Source: Paraburkholderia ribeironis (lineage in GTDB: Bacteria; Pseudomonadota; Gammaproteobacteria; Burkholderiales; Burkholderiaceae). Taken from it: a stretch of DNA of 55,548 bases. The stretch's first letter is position 1; every line of letters starts with the position of its first letter. Made by a program: the position numbers and the translations under genes. The notes beneath the pieces were generated by a model, which had not been told where the DNA came from, made no database searches, and was given only the letters and a program-made list of their open reading frames with translations. Shown here piece after piece: positions 1 through 8,943 of the stretch. The stretch covers positions 1-55,548 of the forward strand of contig NZ_CYGX02000024.1 of assembly GCF_900019265.1 (NCBI RefSeq), written 5' to 3'.

Positions 1-1180
1 CCATTGCACGGCGCTTCCCTAGCAGTCCGAGTCCAAGTCCAAGTCCAAGTCCCAGCGTAAAGTCAGCGTGAACTCCCGCGCGGTCGACAATGGTGCCCCC
101 CACTGCCGAACCCACGGCAATCGCCACCTGAATAATGCTGACGAACATGGCCGACCCCGCTTCGGGCAAGTCTGTCGTGCCGCGCTGAATCCATACGCTA
201 AAGCAAAGCGGGAGCGCTCCGAACGCGATTCCCCAAAGCAGCATCCCCGCAGTCTCGCCGATGGTCGAATGTTCAAGCAGCAACATCGAAGACATCGCGC
301 CCAGCAGCAGCAGTACCATCGCGGCGACAGACTTCTTGAGATGGTCCGAGACCACCATTGACGTCAGCGCATTAGAGAAGAAGCCGATAAGGCCAAATCC
401 GAAAAGCAACAGCGTGATGGCACTCAACGAGAAGTCGTGCTCAAGTAGCGGAGCAATGTACGTGTAGGTCGAGAAATGCGCTCCAAAGACGAGCGCGACC
501 ATCATCATGCTCAGCCTTGTGTGAGACCGGCCAAGTAGCGTCTTGAAATCGGCGAGACGCAACGCCGATGCCGACGGCAACGAAGGCACCAGGAACGTTT
601 GCGCCAGCAGGGCGAGCGACACCAAGCCCGCAGTGGCAGCGAAAGCCAGACGCCAGGAGGCAAACGACGCGATAAACGTCCCGAGCGGCACGCCGATAAC
701 GGTTGCACAGGTAACGCCGGTCAGAATGGTAGCGGTCGCTTTAGCAGCATCCTTTGCTTGCACAAGTCGCGGGGCAGCCGCGGTCGCCAAGGTCCAGAAG
801 CCACCCAAAGCAGCGCCGAGCAATGCCCGTCCTGCAAGCATGACCGAAAGGCCCGGTGCGACTGCACACACAAGGTTCGCAATCAGGAGCACCGCGGTGA
901 GAAGCAGAAAAACGTAGCGGCGGTCCATGCGGCCAGCGCTGACTATGAGCGTCGGTGCGAATATTGCGGCCATGACGCCAGGCGTGGTGACCATAAGACC
1001 TGCGACACCCGTTGACACGCCAAGGTCGTGTGCGATTTGCGGCAATAAGCCGACAGGCAAAAACTCGGCCGTCACGAACGCGAACGCGCTCACGGCGACC
1101 GCAATGACGGATAGCCATTGACCCGCCGACGTTGAACTTCCTTCCACGGATGCTGGAGCCGTAGGTGTATCGATTTGCAT
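1..1180 (-). CDS. MFS drug/metabolite exporter (3' end beyond window)
   Basis: This reading frame stays open for 393 codons from the ATG at 1180 down to base 1, so only the extreme C-terminus is missing. The product is very hydrophobic, with about 12 membrane segments. An N-terminal Thr/Ser-rich tail is followed by a first helix ending in TAEFLPVGLLPQIA, typical of DHA1-type exporters of the YdhP/NepI/PbuE group. The usual MFS arginine appears in GRMDRRY after helix 2 and GRALLGAALGGFW forms helix 4. These features support proton-driven export; the substrate cannot be told. The last visible codons encode an unusual Leu-Gly run built from a hexamer DNA repeat at 24-51. The gene is transcribed away from the DUF1289/dmeF group and seems to stand alone. 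Confidence 0.85.
   Translation of the reverse strand, partial: MQIDTPTAPASVEGSSTSAGQWLSVIAVAVSAFAFVTAEFLPVGLLPQIAHDLGVSTGVAGLMVTTPGVMAAIFAPTLIVSAGRMDRRYVFLLLTAVLLIANLVCAVAPGLSVMLAGRALLGAALGGFWTLATAAAPRLVQAKDAAKATATILTGVTCATVIGVPLGTFIASFASWRLAFAATAGLVSLALLAQTFLVPSLPSASALRLADFKTLLGRSHTRLSMMMVALVFGAHFSTYTYIAPLLEHDFSLSAITLLLFGFGLIGFFSNALTSMVVSDHLKKSVAAMVLLLLGAMSSMLLLEHSTIGETAGMLLWGIAFGALPLCFSVWIQRGTTDLPEAGSAMFVSIIQVAIAVGSAVGGTIVDRAGVHADFTLGLGLGLGLGLLGKRRAM
24..51. repeat. Hexamer tandem repeat (AGTCCA)n
   Basis: About four and a half copies of a six-base unit (AGTCCG, then three AGTCCA, then AGTCC). It lies inside the 3' part of the MFS gene, where it encodes alternating Leu-Gly. Because the unit is two codons long, changes in copy number would lengthen or shorten the protein without shifting the frame. 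Confidence 0.7.
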
Positions 1181-1678
1181 GATGACGCTGATGTCAGGTT
1201 GAAGCGCCACACTTTAGGCTGGATTCCACCTCGGAAAAAGCGTCGTCCCTTGAAAAGACTAGCTGGCGTGGCCGAACAATGTCAGTGAGGCTATGGCCGC
1301 CTGAGCACCGCCGAGTGATACAAGCTCACTGGCCAGTCCCGCGTGCGCTTTGCCGTAACGTTGGTTTCCACTCAATGCGGACGCACGAAAGCATCGGCAA
1401 CAGCCATGGCATGCAGAAAAAAAAGACCCATACTGCTGTCAGGTCCCGTAAGGGATGGCTGTCGCAGTCTGCTGAGGCCAATTGAGCCGCCCGGGTCTAA
1501 ACGACGAGACAGCGGCGCGCGACGGCCATGTGTCTGCCTATCTTTGACTCGGGTACTCGTTATCCGCGGCTGCGGAAACGAAGAGCGCCGCAAATGCCGG
1601 CGCTCGATAGGACGTGGTTAACAGAGCCCCCACCTGGTATCAAAGTGTGCTGCGGAGGACAACTTGAAACAGGCCACC
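1181..1678. other. Intergenic region without recognised gene
   Basis: About 500 bases between the divergent MFS start and the end of the DUF1289 gene. Several short open frames exist on both strands, but none has a convincing ribosome binding site, family motif or coding bias. The MFS promoter should lie in the first 100 bases. No insertion sequence end or RNA gene was recognised. Confidence 0.5.
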
Positions 1679-1912
1679 TCAACCCGAGCCGTCAGGATGC
1701 CCATTTGCGAATTCGTCGCAGGTCAATAGTCGCTGCGATTCCCGCTGCACCTTCGCCTCTCGACGCGGCCGGTCGTTGATGACCTGATGACGCCGGTGGT
1801 CGATCATCGTCTTCCAGCCGCGAATTTCCTCCCGCGTTCGAAAGCATCCCACGCACAAACCCGATTTGCCATCAATTCGACACACGTTGATACACGGCGA
1901 GTCGACTGCCAT
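1679..1912 (-). CDS. DUF1289 small cysteine-rich protein
   Basis: This 77-residue protein has the DUF1289 signature near its N-terminus: SPCINVCRIDGKSGLCVGC, a compact set of four cysteines likely to bind zinc or an Fe-S cluster, followed by FRTREEIRGW. The family is common in proteobacteria and its function is unknown. The ATG lies just downstream of the dmeF stop (TGA-N3-ATG), so it is probably the last gene of the dmeR-dmeF operon. Whether it has a role in metal handling is inference from position and cysteines only. The tail after residue 55 is rich in charged residues and poorly conserved. Confidence 0.8.
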   Translation of the reverse strand: MAVDSPCINVCRIDGKSGLCVGCFRTREEIRGWKTMIDHRRHQVINDRPRREAKVQRESQRLLTCDEFANGHPDGSG

Positions 1913-1915
1913 TAC

Positions 1916-3208
1916 TCAAGTCGCCGCGCCGGTGGGATTCACCTCGACCGTCACATGCGAGAGTCCCTTGAAGCGCTTGAGAGCCGAATGATAGAAGCTC
2001 GGGTTACGCTGCGATTCATTGGTCGCAACCGATACCACCGCGCTCATGTGACCCGGTCCAAGGCGCCACACGTGAAGGTCGAGCACCTTGTCACCGTTGC
2101 CTTCAATCACGTGACGGACGTTGTCAGCCATCTTCCGGTCGGGGTTCATGTCGAGCAGAATTCGCCCTGTGTCGCGCATCAGACCGTAGGACCAGTTCGC
2201 AATCACCAGCGCGCCGATGACACCTGCGAGCGGGTCCATCCAGAGCCAGCCAAACGTGCGTGCCAGCAACAACCCAATGATGGCGAGCACCGAGACTGCT
2301 GCGTCTGCCATCACGTGGATGTAGGCCGACCGGATGTTGTGGTCCCGGGTAGTGGCTTCGTGAACATCGTCATGGCCGTGCTCGTGCTCTTCGAATTCGA
2401 CTTCATGCTCGCCATCAGGCAACCCGACGATGGCCCTGAACGCGTGCGGTTCAGGAATGTCTTCTTTCGACTCGAAGTAACCGCCCCGGTCATCAAACGC
2501 GAACGATTGCCGCGTACCATCAGGCCGTATCGTCGTGACTGAGACGGCTTGCGCATTCAGCTTCGAATTTGCGGCTTCAGGCGTGATGCGAAAAACCGGA
2601 GGCACGCCATCTTCAAAGATGGACACTGCGAATACACCGGACGGCGCGAATATGCGTTGGACCTCGTCCTCGTGAGCGTGCTCGTCATGGCCGTGGCTAT
2701 GACCATGACCATGGCCGTGGCTGTGTCCGTGACTGTGGCCATGATGGTCGCCGCTCAACAACCAGACACTGGCGATGTTCACGAGCAGGCCGACCACGGC
2801 GATTGGAATCGCTTCACCGAAATGGATGGGCACAGGCGAGAGGAACCGCGATATCGCTTCGTAGCCAATCAGCAACGCAATCATTGCCAGCACGATGGCA
2901 CTGGAGAATCCCGCCAGGTCGCCGAGTTTGCCGGTGCCGAATACAAAACGTGAATCGGTAGCGTGCTTGCGCGCATAGGTATAGGCCAGCGCCGCAATCA
3001 GCATCGCACCGGCGTGCGTCGACATATGGAGGCCATCGGCGACCAGCGCAAGCGACCCGAACAGGCTGCCGCCGACGATTTCAATCAGCATCATCGCGCT
3101 GCACAGCGCAATTACTGCCCATGTCTTGCGCTCGTTGCTTTCGTGGGCATTGCCCAGAAAGATGTGATCGTGCCCCGCTCCAAAAGCGGTGTTTTCAAAA
3201 TCGCTCAT
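1916..3208 (-). CDS. dmeF: CDF-family Co/Ni efflux transporter
   Basis: Inner-membrane cation diffusion facilitator of 430 residues that exchanges divalent metal for protons. The first helices carry the CDF metal site (ALVADGLHMSTHAGAM, with Asp and His in the HxxxD-type pattern). After helix 4 comes a very histidine-rich loop (residues about 155-185, many HGHSHG units) that probably collects metal. A long insert of about 100 residues follows before the last two helices and the cytoplasmic C-terminal domain (PDRKMADNVRHVIEG). This long-loop form matches DmeF rather than the shorter CzcD. The upstream RcnR-like gene, eight bases away, supports nickel and cobalt as substrates. The ATG at 3208 has a GAGGCG-type ribosome binding site. 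Confidence 0.9.
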   Translation of the reverse strand: MSDFENTAFGAGHDHIFLGNAHESNERKTWAVIALCSAMMLIEIVGGSLFGSLALVADGLHMSTHAGAMLIAALAYTYARKHATDSRFVFGTGKLGDLAGFSSAIVLAMIALLIGYEAISRFLSPVPIHFGEAIPIAVVGLLVNIASVWLLSGDHHGHSHGHSHGHGHGHSHGHDEHAHEDEVQRIFAPSGVFAVSIFEDGVPPVFRITPEAANSKLNAQAVSVTTIRPDGTRQSFAFDDRGGYFESKEDIPEPHAFRAIVGLPDGEHEVEFEEHEHGHDDVHEATTRDHNIRSAYIHVMADAAVSVLAIIGLLLARTFGWLWMDPLAGVIGALVIANWSYGLMRDTGRILLDMNPDRKMADNVRHVIEGNGDKVLDLHVWRLGPGHMSAVVSVATNESQRNPSFYHSALKRFKGLSHVTVEVNPTGAAT

Positions 3209-3216
3209 CTACGCCT

Positions 3217-3495
3217 CTACTTGAAGTAGCTGTGGACCACTTCGATTAACTGCTCCGTCGCACTACCGTCGTGCTTGTCGTCGGCTGCGTCCACGTCGAC
3301 CAGATGGGTGCGGATGTGGTCCTCAAGCACCACCGCCAGCAGACCGTTCATCGCGCCCCGGCAGCTCGTGATTTGCTGAAGGACGTCGTTGCATCCGCGC
3401 TCTTCCTCAAGCGCACGCTCGATGGCCTCAACCTGCCCCTTGATTCGACGGACTCTGTTCAGCAGCTTCTGCTTCTCGCGAACGGTGTGACCCAT
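3217..3495 (-). CDS. dmeR: RcnR/DmeR-type Ni/Co-responsive repressor
   Basis: An all-helical CsoR/RcnR-family repressor of 92 residues. The four positions that separate nickel/cobalt sensors from formaldehyde (FrmR) and copper (CsoR) sensors are His3, Cys35, His60 and His64, and all four are present. This supports a Ni/Co-type six-coordinate site. In the absence of metal the tetramer should bind G-tract operators, and metal binding should release it. Two such operators lie directly upstream (3508-3526 and 3544-3564). The gene is the first of the dmeR-dmeF-DUF1289 unit and has a strong AGGGAGG ribosome binding site. Confidence 0.9.
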   Translation of the reverse strand: MGHTVREKQKLLNRVRRIKGQVEAIERALEEERGCNDVLQQITSCRGAMNGLLAVVLEDHIRTHLVDVDAADDKHDGSATEQLIEVVHSYFK

Positions 3496-3507
3496 GATTA
3501 CCCTCCC

Positions 3508-3526
3508 TATACCATGGGGGAGTATA
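3508..3526. promoter_or_regulatory. DmeR/RcnR operator, site 1
   Basis: The sequence TATACCATGGGGGAGTATA has a run of five G flanked by AT-rich inverted arms. This is the pattern of RcnR/DmeR-class operators (TACT/AGTA arms around a G/C tract). It starts 13 bases upstream of the dmeR start codon, so repression would overlap the promoter and start of translation. Confidence 0.7.
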
Positions 3527-3543
3527 TTTCAAAATCGGATTCC

Positions 3544-3564
3544 ATATAGGGTGGAGGGGTATAT
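3544..3564. promoter_or_regulatory. DmeR/RcnR operator, site 2
   Basis: A second G-rich site, ATATAGGGTGGAGGGGTATAT, with ATATA arms on both sides. It lies about 36 bases, roughly 3.5 helical turns, from the first site. Tandem operators are usual for this repressor family. Confidence 0.6.
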
Positions 3565-3790
3565 CTCCGCGGAGGTGGCAATCGGCCACTTTGCGGCGGC
3601 AAGGGATTGACTATGATTGCCCCTAAAAGCAGCGTCTTCGGAGAGGTCGCTGCCGGTCACAAAGCCGTCGTGAAGGCAATCAGCCCATAATGGACTCGCG
3701 CAGAGAATCGCCGTCTCGAGCGCCTTGTCCAGCGCGCTGAACGCGAGTGTTCCGAACACCCGTTAGCGGGCCTGGTGCGTCTCCAGGCCC

Positions 3791-4789
3791 TTACGACGCA
3801 AAGCGCCTGACCGTCGCCGACGGTAACTCGCCGAACATGCGGCGATAGTCGCTTGCGAAACTGCCCAGGTGAAGGAATCCCCATTTCGTCGCCGCGTTGG
3901 TCACGGAAAGCCCCAATCGCAGTTCCCGCCTGACGTGGTTCAGACGAACCGCTCGCAGATAGGCGACCGGGTTCAGGTCGAGTGCTTCATTGAAGGCGTA
4001 CTGCACCGTTCGTCTGCTGACGCCCAGTTCCACGCAGAGTTCGGCAATCGAAAGCGGACATGTCGCAGCGTCGTGCAGCTTTTCCTCAACCGCTTTTACC
4101 AGTATCCATTGCCTCACATCGCGCTCACGGCCCGCACCCACCGTATCGGGATAAACGGCAAGCGTCTCCGAGATCGCATACAGGATGGTGCGCTCCAGCA
4201 GGCGTTCCCGTTCCTCGGCGTCGACCGGGCGGGCCTGCAACGATCGCGTGCTCGCGGCCATCGCGACGCGAAGCAGACCGCGCAGGTTTTGGGCGACGTC
4301 GGCGTCGAGGGGAATCACGGGCGCCAGCGCTTTGGCGCGCAGCGAAGCCGCGACGAGACTGGTCTGCTCCGACGCAAGGCATTGCAATTGGATTTCGACG
4401 TTAACCAGAGTGTGCCGGGCAGGCGAATAGAACTCGAACTGCGGCACACTGGAAAACACATGAAGACTGTCGCGCCCGCTCTTTTCGCCGCACAGTCTCG
4501 CGTGCCCTTCCAGCTCGAGTGGCACGGCAATCACCAGCCGATCGGGCGCGATGGCGCCTTGCTGATAGATCACCTTGTCGAGTTCTTCGACCAGAAGGCG
4601 AACGCCGGCTAGCGAAACGGTCGACAGTGTGCCATGGAATACCCCGCCCGATATCTGCGTATAGGTTGCGGACCAGCCGTCGAACGCCCTCGCCTGTTCG
4701 TCTACGTCTCGATACGCGCTATACGACACGGCCTGCGCATGCGAGGCATCCGTGACATCTCCTGTGGTCGGCTGAGCATGCGCTGTCAT
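3791..4789 (-). CDS. AraC-family transcriptional regulator
   Basis: A 332-residue regulator. The C-terminal 100 residues form the double helix-turn-helix of the AraC family: LSIAELCVELGVSRRTVQYAFNE is the first helix-turn-helix and LSVTNAATKWGFLHLGSFASDYRRMFGELPS carries the signature of the second. The N-terminal 200 residues (starting around YTQISGGVFHGTL) resemble the sensor domain of EutR/oxidoreductase-linked AraC proteins. The start is uncertain: an ATG at 4837 would add 16 residues, but they do not look like the family. The regulator lies next to an SDR and an APC permease on the same strand and probably controls them. The inducer is unknown; an amino alcohol or amino acid is a guess from the permease. 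Confidence 0.85.
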   Translation of the reverse strand: MTAHAQPTTGDVTDASHAQAVSYSAYRDVDEQARAFDGWSATYTQISGGVFHGTLSTVSLAGVRLLVEELDKVIYQQGAIAPDRLVIAVPLELEGHARLCGEKSGRDSLHVFSSVPQFEFYSPARHTLVNVEIQLQCLASEQTSLVAASLRAKALAPVIPLDADVAQNLRGLLRVAMAASTRSLQARPVDAEERERLLERTILYAISETLAVYPDTVGAGRERDVRQWILVKAVEEKLHDAATCPLSIAELCVELGVSRRTVQYAFNEALDLNPVAYLRAVRLNHVRRELRLGLSVTNAATKWGFLHLGSFASDYRRMFGELPSATVRRFAS

Positions 4790-4912
4790 GGTCGTTCGAA
4801 AGTGCCGCCGTGTGCTTTTAATTGTACACAGCCTCATGCCCGAAAATTATTCCTCCTCAGGCGGCGCACTTTCGCTCGCATCCGATCGGGTCACCGAGCC
4901 CGATTGCAGCGC

Positions 4913-5695
4913 CTATACCGCCGAAAAACAATTGTCGACGAACAGATGCGTGCCGTTGACAAAGCTCGCATCGTCGGACGCGAGAAAGAGTGCTGCCGCC
5001 GCGACTTCCGATGGATCGCACAAGCGTCCTTGCTGTGCAGATATCGCTGCTTCCGTTGCGTCCACTCCCATCGCCTGAAGCTCCTTCAGTTCGCGCATAC
5101 CGTGCGGTGTCCGGATGAAGCCCGGCGCGATTGCGTTGCAACGGATTCCCCTGTCGCGGTACTCGACCGCGATGGCGCGCGCAAACATGTGGCACGCGCC
5201 TTTGGTGGTGTCGTACAGCACTTCGCCCGGCGTCGCAAGGACGGCGGAAATCGAAGATGTACAGATGATGCTGCCTCGGCCCTTTTCCAGCATCTGTGGC
5301 AATACCGCCTTCGTCATCAGGAACATGCTTTTGACGTTAACGCTCATCAGCCAGTCCCATTCCGTCTCGTCAATCTCGAGGAAGGGCTTCACGATGAGCG
5401 TACCGGCATGGTTGAACAGGACGTCGGCGTTTCCAAACTGCGCCCGTGCCGCAGCCACTGCTTTCTGTACGTCCGCTTGCCGCGACACGTCGGCTTGCAG
5501 GCCGAGCGCGCTTTTGCCGTCATCGCGCAGCCGTGCCGCGAGCGTTTCGGCCGCATCGCCGTCGCGGTCGATAATCACCACGCGGGCACCCTCGGCAGCG
5601 AACAGCGTCGACGCCGCCGCACCGCAGCCGCCGGCACCGCCGCTCACGATCGCGACCTTCCCTGCAAGGCGGCCGCCATGGTTCGTTTGAGTCAT
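4913..5695 (-). CDS. SDR-family NAD(P)-dependent oxidoreductase
   Basis: Classical short-chain dehydrogenase/reductase of 260 residues. The cofactor motif is SGGAGGCGAA near residue 18 and the acidic residue in VVIIDRDG suggests NAD(H). The NNAG-type motif reads FNHAGTL. The catalytic Ser is in CTSSIS, and Tyr and Lys are in LYDTTKGA. The C-terminus (VNGTHLFVDNCFSAV) is a variant of the usual GQTIxVDGG end. The gene starts 26 bases after the permease gene ends, so the two form one unit (permease then SDR), consistent with uptake and first oxidation of the same compound. The AGGAGC ribosome binding site supports the start at 5695. Confidence 0.9.
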   Translation of the reverse strand: MTQTNHGGRLAGKVAIVSGGAGGCGAAASTLFAAEGARVVIIDRDGDAAETLAARLRDDGKSALGLQADVSRQADVQKAVAAARAQFGNADVLFNHAGTLIVKPFLEIDETEWDWLMSVNVKSMFLMTKAVLPQMLEKGRGSIICTSSISAVLATPGEVLYDTTKGACHMFARAIAVEYRDRGIRCNAIAPGFIRTPHGMRELKELQAMGVDATEAAISAQQGRLCDPSEVAAAALFLASDDASFVNGTHLFVDNCFSAV

Positions 5696-5721
5696 GCTTG
5701 CTCCTGGTGGGCTTGGGGTTC

Positions 5722-7254
5722 TTAAACGGACTGATCGACGCCCGCCTCGATTTGACGGATACGGTCGAGATTGACTTGCGAACCGAGAACGGGCGGTCCC
5801 CTGAAACTCTTACGAACACCGAAGCCGTACCAGATCACCGTGAGCGCCGCCACGAATCCCACCAACACATAGAGCACCTTCTCATTCGGCGCCTGGATGC
5901 CGACGTAGGCCAGCACACACGCGCCGACCAGCGCGAGCAACGCACACGGCTTCGACCAGATGCCGAGCTGAAACGGACCTTTCTCGTTCCATGTGCGGCC
6001 CTCCGCGAGCATGCCGGACGCAATGGGCATCGCGTAGGAAATGTAAAGAAACACCGCACTGCCTGCGCTCAGGACCGAGAACGCGTCGCCATAGAGCGTC
6101 ACGACGATAGCGAGCACCGCGCACGTCCAGATCGCTGCGCCAGGCGTGCGATGCTGCTCGTTCACCTTGCGCAGGTACTTCGAACCTGGCAGTCCGCCAT
6201 CGCGTGCGAACGCATATACCATGCGCGACGTGGACATGATTGCGGCGAGCCCGCAGACGTAGTTGATGAAGAACATCGCCAGTTCGAGACCGACCCTGAG
6301 TGCGGGCGGAATCGGCGCGAGGATCGCGCTAAAGAAACCCGTTCCCTGTTTCATTGCGGCAGTCAGATCAGGCATCACGAGAACGAAAGCGCAGACCATG
6401 ACGTAACCGAACACGGCTGACCAGAACACCGACCCGATGATGCCGCGCGGCACGTTGCGAGCTGCATCGTGCGTCTCCTCCGAGGTGTGGGCGGAGGCAT
6501 CGAATCCGGTGATCGTGTAAGTCACGAGCAGCAGTCCGGAAAGAAACGCGAGGGGAGTCGCCTGCTTTGGCCAGGCGCTGCCAACAGCGCCCGTGAAGTT
6601 GGTGAAGCTGAACAGGCGGTGAAGATCAAACGGGACGGACGAGTAATACAGAAGCGCGGCAACCAGAACGATCGTGACAATGAAGATGAGATAGCCGGCA
6701 AGGTCGGTGATTTTGCTGGCTATCCGGATTCCGCGTGCATTCAGGAACGCTTGCGAAACTGTAATCAGCGTCAGAAACGCGGTTTGATGCCACCAGTTGA
6801 GGCTGTCGGGATTGACGCCGAACATCGGCGCAATCAGTGTCTTGAAGAATGGATCGTAGGTGCCGAAATTGATCGCAGCGATGACGAAAATGAGCCCAAT
6901 CAGATTGATCCAGGCGGTCACCCAGCCCCACCATTTTCCGCCGAGAATCGATCCCCAGTGGTAAAGGCCGCCCGCAGTCGGATACGCGGAAGCGATCTGC
7001 GACATGGAGACAGCGACGATCAGTGCAAATATTGACCCCAACGGCCAGCCCAATCCGATGGAAGCGCCGCCCGCCGCTGAAAATCCCATCTGGAACGCCG
7101 TGATACCACCCGACAGAATGCAGATCACGGAAAAGGAAACGGCGAAATTCGAGAATCCGTTCATGCGCCGCGATAGTTCCTGGGCGTACCCCATCTTGTG
7201 GAGCAGGCCAACGTCGCCGTCGGCCGCTGTTTTCAACTGGTGTTTAGTATCCAT
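5722..7254 (-). CDS. APC-superfamily amino acid/choline-type permease
   Basis: An inner-membrane permease of 510 residues with about 12 predicted helices. The opening segment (LHKMGYAQELSRRMNGFSNF, then SFSVICILSGGIT) is typical of the amino acid/choline transporter branch of the APC superfamily (HnmT/UGA4/BAT1-like). The long loop after helix 5 and TITGFDASAHTSEETHDAAR are hallmarks of this branch. A larger open frame extends upstream to 7626, but the ATG at 7254 has a GGACGGAG ribosome binding site and begins the conserved part. It is probably cotranscribed with the downstream SDR. Substrate (amino acid, polyamine, GABA or choline-like) cannot be fixed. Confidence 0.88.
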   Translation of the reverse strand: MDTKHQLKTAADGDVGLLHKMGYAQELSRRMNGFSNFAVSFSVICILSGGITAFQMGFSAAGGASIGLGWPLGSIFALIVAVSMSQIASAYPTAGGLYHWGSILGGKWWGWVTAWINLIGLIFVIAAINFGTYDPFFKTLIAPMFGVNPDSLNWWHQTAFLTLITVSQAFLNARGIRIASKITDLAGYLIFIVTIVLVAALLYYSSVPFDLHRLFSFTNFTGAVGSAWPKQATPLAFLSGLLLVTYTITGFDASAHTSEETHDAARNVPRGIIGSVFWSAVFGYVMVCAFVLVMPDLTAAMKQGTGFFSAILAPIPPALRVGLELAMFFINYVCGLAAIMSTSRMVYAFARDGGLPGSKYLRKVNEQHRTPGAAIWTCAVLAIVVTLYGDAFSVLSAGSAVFLYISYAMPIASGMLAEGRTWNEKGPFQLGIWSKPCALLALVGACVLAYVGIQAPNEKVLYVLVGFVAALTVIWYGFGVRKSFRGPPVLGSQVNLDRIRQIEAGVDQSV

Positions 7255-8148
7255 ATGCGCTCCGTCCCGGATGTCACTGTCTGCAGGCCTGGGCTTACCG
7301 CGATGCTGCATCGCGGCGCCTGGCTCGGCCTGGGCCATCGGACTCGTACAACTGCCGCCGCGGGAAGCCGCAGTCTCGCTCCGATACGCGGAAGGTAGAA
7401 AGCCAAAATCGGAAGCACTATCGGATTTCGGCAAAGGGCGCAAATTGAAGGCGTGCGGGGCCGACTGTCGGCGTATGTTCGTCTTGACGAACGGCGCGAC
7501 GACGGTATGCCTACCGGGTTTGCACGCCCCCTCGTGCTGGGAGGGGCGCAGCGTGACGCGCCGCAGTAAGCTGCTGAATCGTGGAAGGGCGTCCTTTGAA
7601 ATCGCACTTTGGAGATTGCCAGTCAAAAGCGCTCCTATCTAGCCACCGTTGCAGTGCACTGTCGAAATTGTTCTGGTTGAAGAGGGGGGCCCGTGGACCA
7701 GCCGCACATCGATATCTCTCGTCCAATTCTCGTGGGCAGCTCGACAATATTGTTTTCGGCCTTCGGCTTCGGCTGGGGATACTGCTCGTTTGCGCTACCG
7801 GTTAAAGTAATTTGCGAAGAGCTCGGCGCTGCAGATACGAGCGCGAGGCAACTAGCTCTCGCATTTGAACTCGGGAAACAACGAATCCAGCGCGCAGTTC
7901 AACAGCGTGCCATCTTCGGGCATGGCAGAGTGATCAGGCTTTCATCTGTTGACCTGCTGCTCGAGCAAGATCACCGCTCTAACACTGCGCGAATACCGGG
8001 CTCGTCGGAGGGGTCTGTAATCCAGCAGAAGACTGATGTTGACAGTTTGCGCAACGTCTAAGGCGATCGCCTTTCTCTACGGTCGATCGCAGACCCCTCG
8101 GAACGGCCGTCGCCGCCAGTGGGGTCTGCACGCCGGAACAGGGCTGGT
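7255..8148. other. Long intergenic region, one weak ORF
   Basis: About 900 bases between the permease start and the end of the DUF899 gene. It should hold the permease promoter. The only frame with a plausible start is the low-confidence plus-strand ORF at 7693-8061. No repeat, transposase or RNA gene was recognised. Confidence 0.4.
7693..8061 (+). CDS. Hypothetical protein (doubtful)
   Basis: A 122-residue frame beginning with GTG seven bases after a G-rich run (AGAGGGGGG) that could act as a ribosome binding site. The N-terminal third contains a hydrophobic stretch (ILFSAFGFGWGYCSFALPV); the rest is polar. Codon use is less GC-biased than in neighbouring genes and no family is recognised. 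It may be a degraded gene or a chance frame. Confidence 0.25.
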   Translation: MDQPHIDISRPILVGSSTILFSAFGFGWGYCSFALPVKVICEELGAADTSARQLALAFELGKQRIQRAVQQRAIFGHGRVIRLSSVDLLLEQDHRSNTARIPGSSEGSVIQQKTDVDSLRNV

Positions 8149-8943
8149 TCACGGCTTCGCGTTTGTATGTTGGTTCCGGAACGCCGCCTCTCCGGCGTCC
8201 GACACCTCGACCCACTTCTTGTCGGGCGGTGCCTCTGCGACGTAGCTGTCGTGCCAGTTCCACCACTTGTAGGTTGGAGTCTGAGGATAGCCCTCGGGCG
8301 AGTCCTCCCAGACCTCTTGCCGACCCAGCGGCGTGATGTCGAGGTAATTCCAGGTGCCCCCCATCTGTTCATCGCCGCGGTTGTTGATGAAGTAGGTGCG
8401 GAATACGCAGTCGCCGTCGCGGTAGAACACGTTCGTGCCGTGCCACTCGTCCACGCCGAAGTCAGCGTCGAAGCTGTCCGTGAGGCTGAACCACGGTATC
8501 TCCCAACCCATTCGCGCCTCCAATCGCGCGATGTCCGCCTGAGGGGCGCGCGAGACGAAGACGAGAGTGGTGTCACGGGCGTTCAGGTGGGCGACGTGGG
8601 CCACCTGGTCGGCCACCATGGAGCAGCCCCGGCAGGCGTGCTCAGGCCAGCCGAACACGCCCGGCTCGAAGAAAGCGCGGTAGACGATCAGTTGACGCCG
8701 ACCGTCGAATAGGTCCAGCAGGCTGGCCCGGCCCGCAGGCCCCTCAAATGCATATGCCTTCTCCACGGCCATCCACGGCATTCGGCGGCGCTCGGCGGCC
8801 AGGGCGTCACGGGCACGGGTCAGGGCCTTTTCCTTCACAAGCATCTGCTCGCGTGCTGCCTCCCACGCCTGCGATGACACGACCGGTGGTGTGAGCATGG
8901 CAGGCTGTCCGTCTTTCCTTCCGTTCTCGGCTGATGTAGTCAT
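8149..8943 (-). CDS. DUF899 thioredoxin-like protein
   Basis: A 264-residue protein with the full DUF899 layout: a helical start with PPVVSSQAWEAAREQML, then LLDLFDGRRQLIVYRAFFEP, then the cysteine pair in HACRGCSMVADQV in the thioredoxin-like core, and the C-terminal GTWNYLDITPLGRQ and WWNWHDSY motifs. The family has a thioredoxin fold and is often annotated as a predicted dithiol-disulfide oxidoreductase. Its physiological role is unknown. The start has a GGAGG ribosome binding site. It is a single gene with no obvious operon partner. Confidence 0.88.
   Translation of the reverse strand: MTTSAENGRKDGQPAMLTPPVVSSQAWEAAREQMLVKEKALTRARDALAAERRRMPWMAVEKAYAFEGPAGRASLLDLFDGRRQLIVYRAFFEPGVFGWPEHACRGCSMVADQVAHVAHLNARDTTLVFVSRAPQADIARLEARMGWEIPWFSLTDSFDADFGVDEWHGTNVFYRDGDCVFRTYFINNRGDEQMGGTWNYLDITPLGRQEVWEDSPEGYPQTPTYKWWNWHDSYVAEAPPDKKWVEVSDAGEAAFRNQHTNAKP

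Noticed and set aside
741..1118. Arg-rich 125-residue minus-strand frame
   Set aside because: It lies inside the MFS gene in another frame; the true frame runs off the window and shows clear membrane helices.
1787..2542. 251-residue plus-strand frame
   Set aside because: It is antisense to dmeF, contains no family motif and arises from the high GC content.
2660..2750. Possible CRISPR-like or short tandem repeat array
   Set aside because: The repeats are codons for the His-Gly loop of DmeF and have no spacer structure.
5698..6420. 240-residue plus-strand frame rich in Arg and His
   Set aside because: It is antisense to the permease gene, with shadow composition and no motif.
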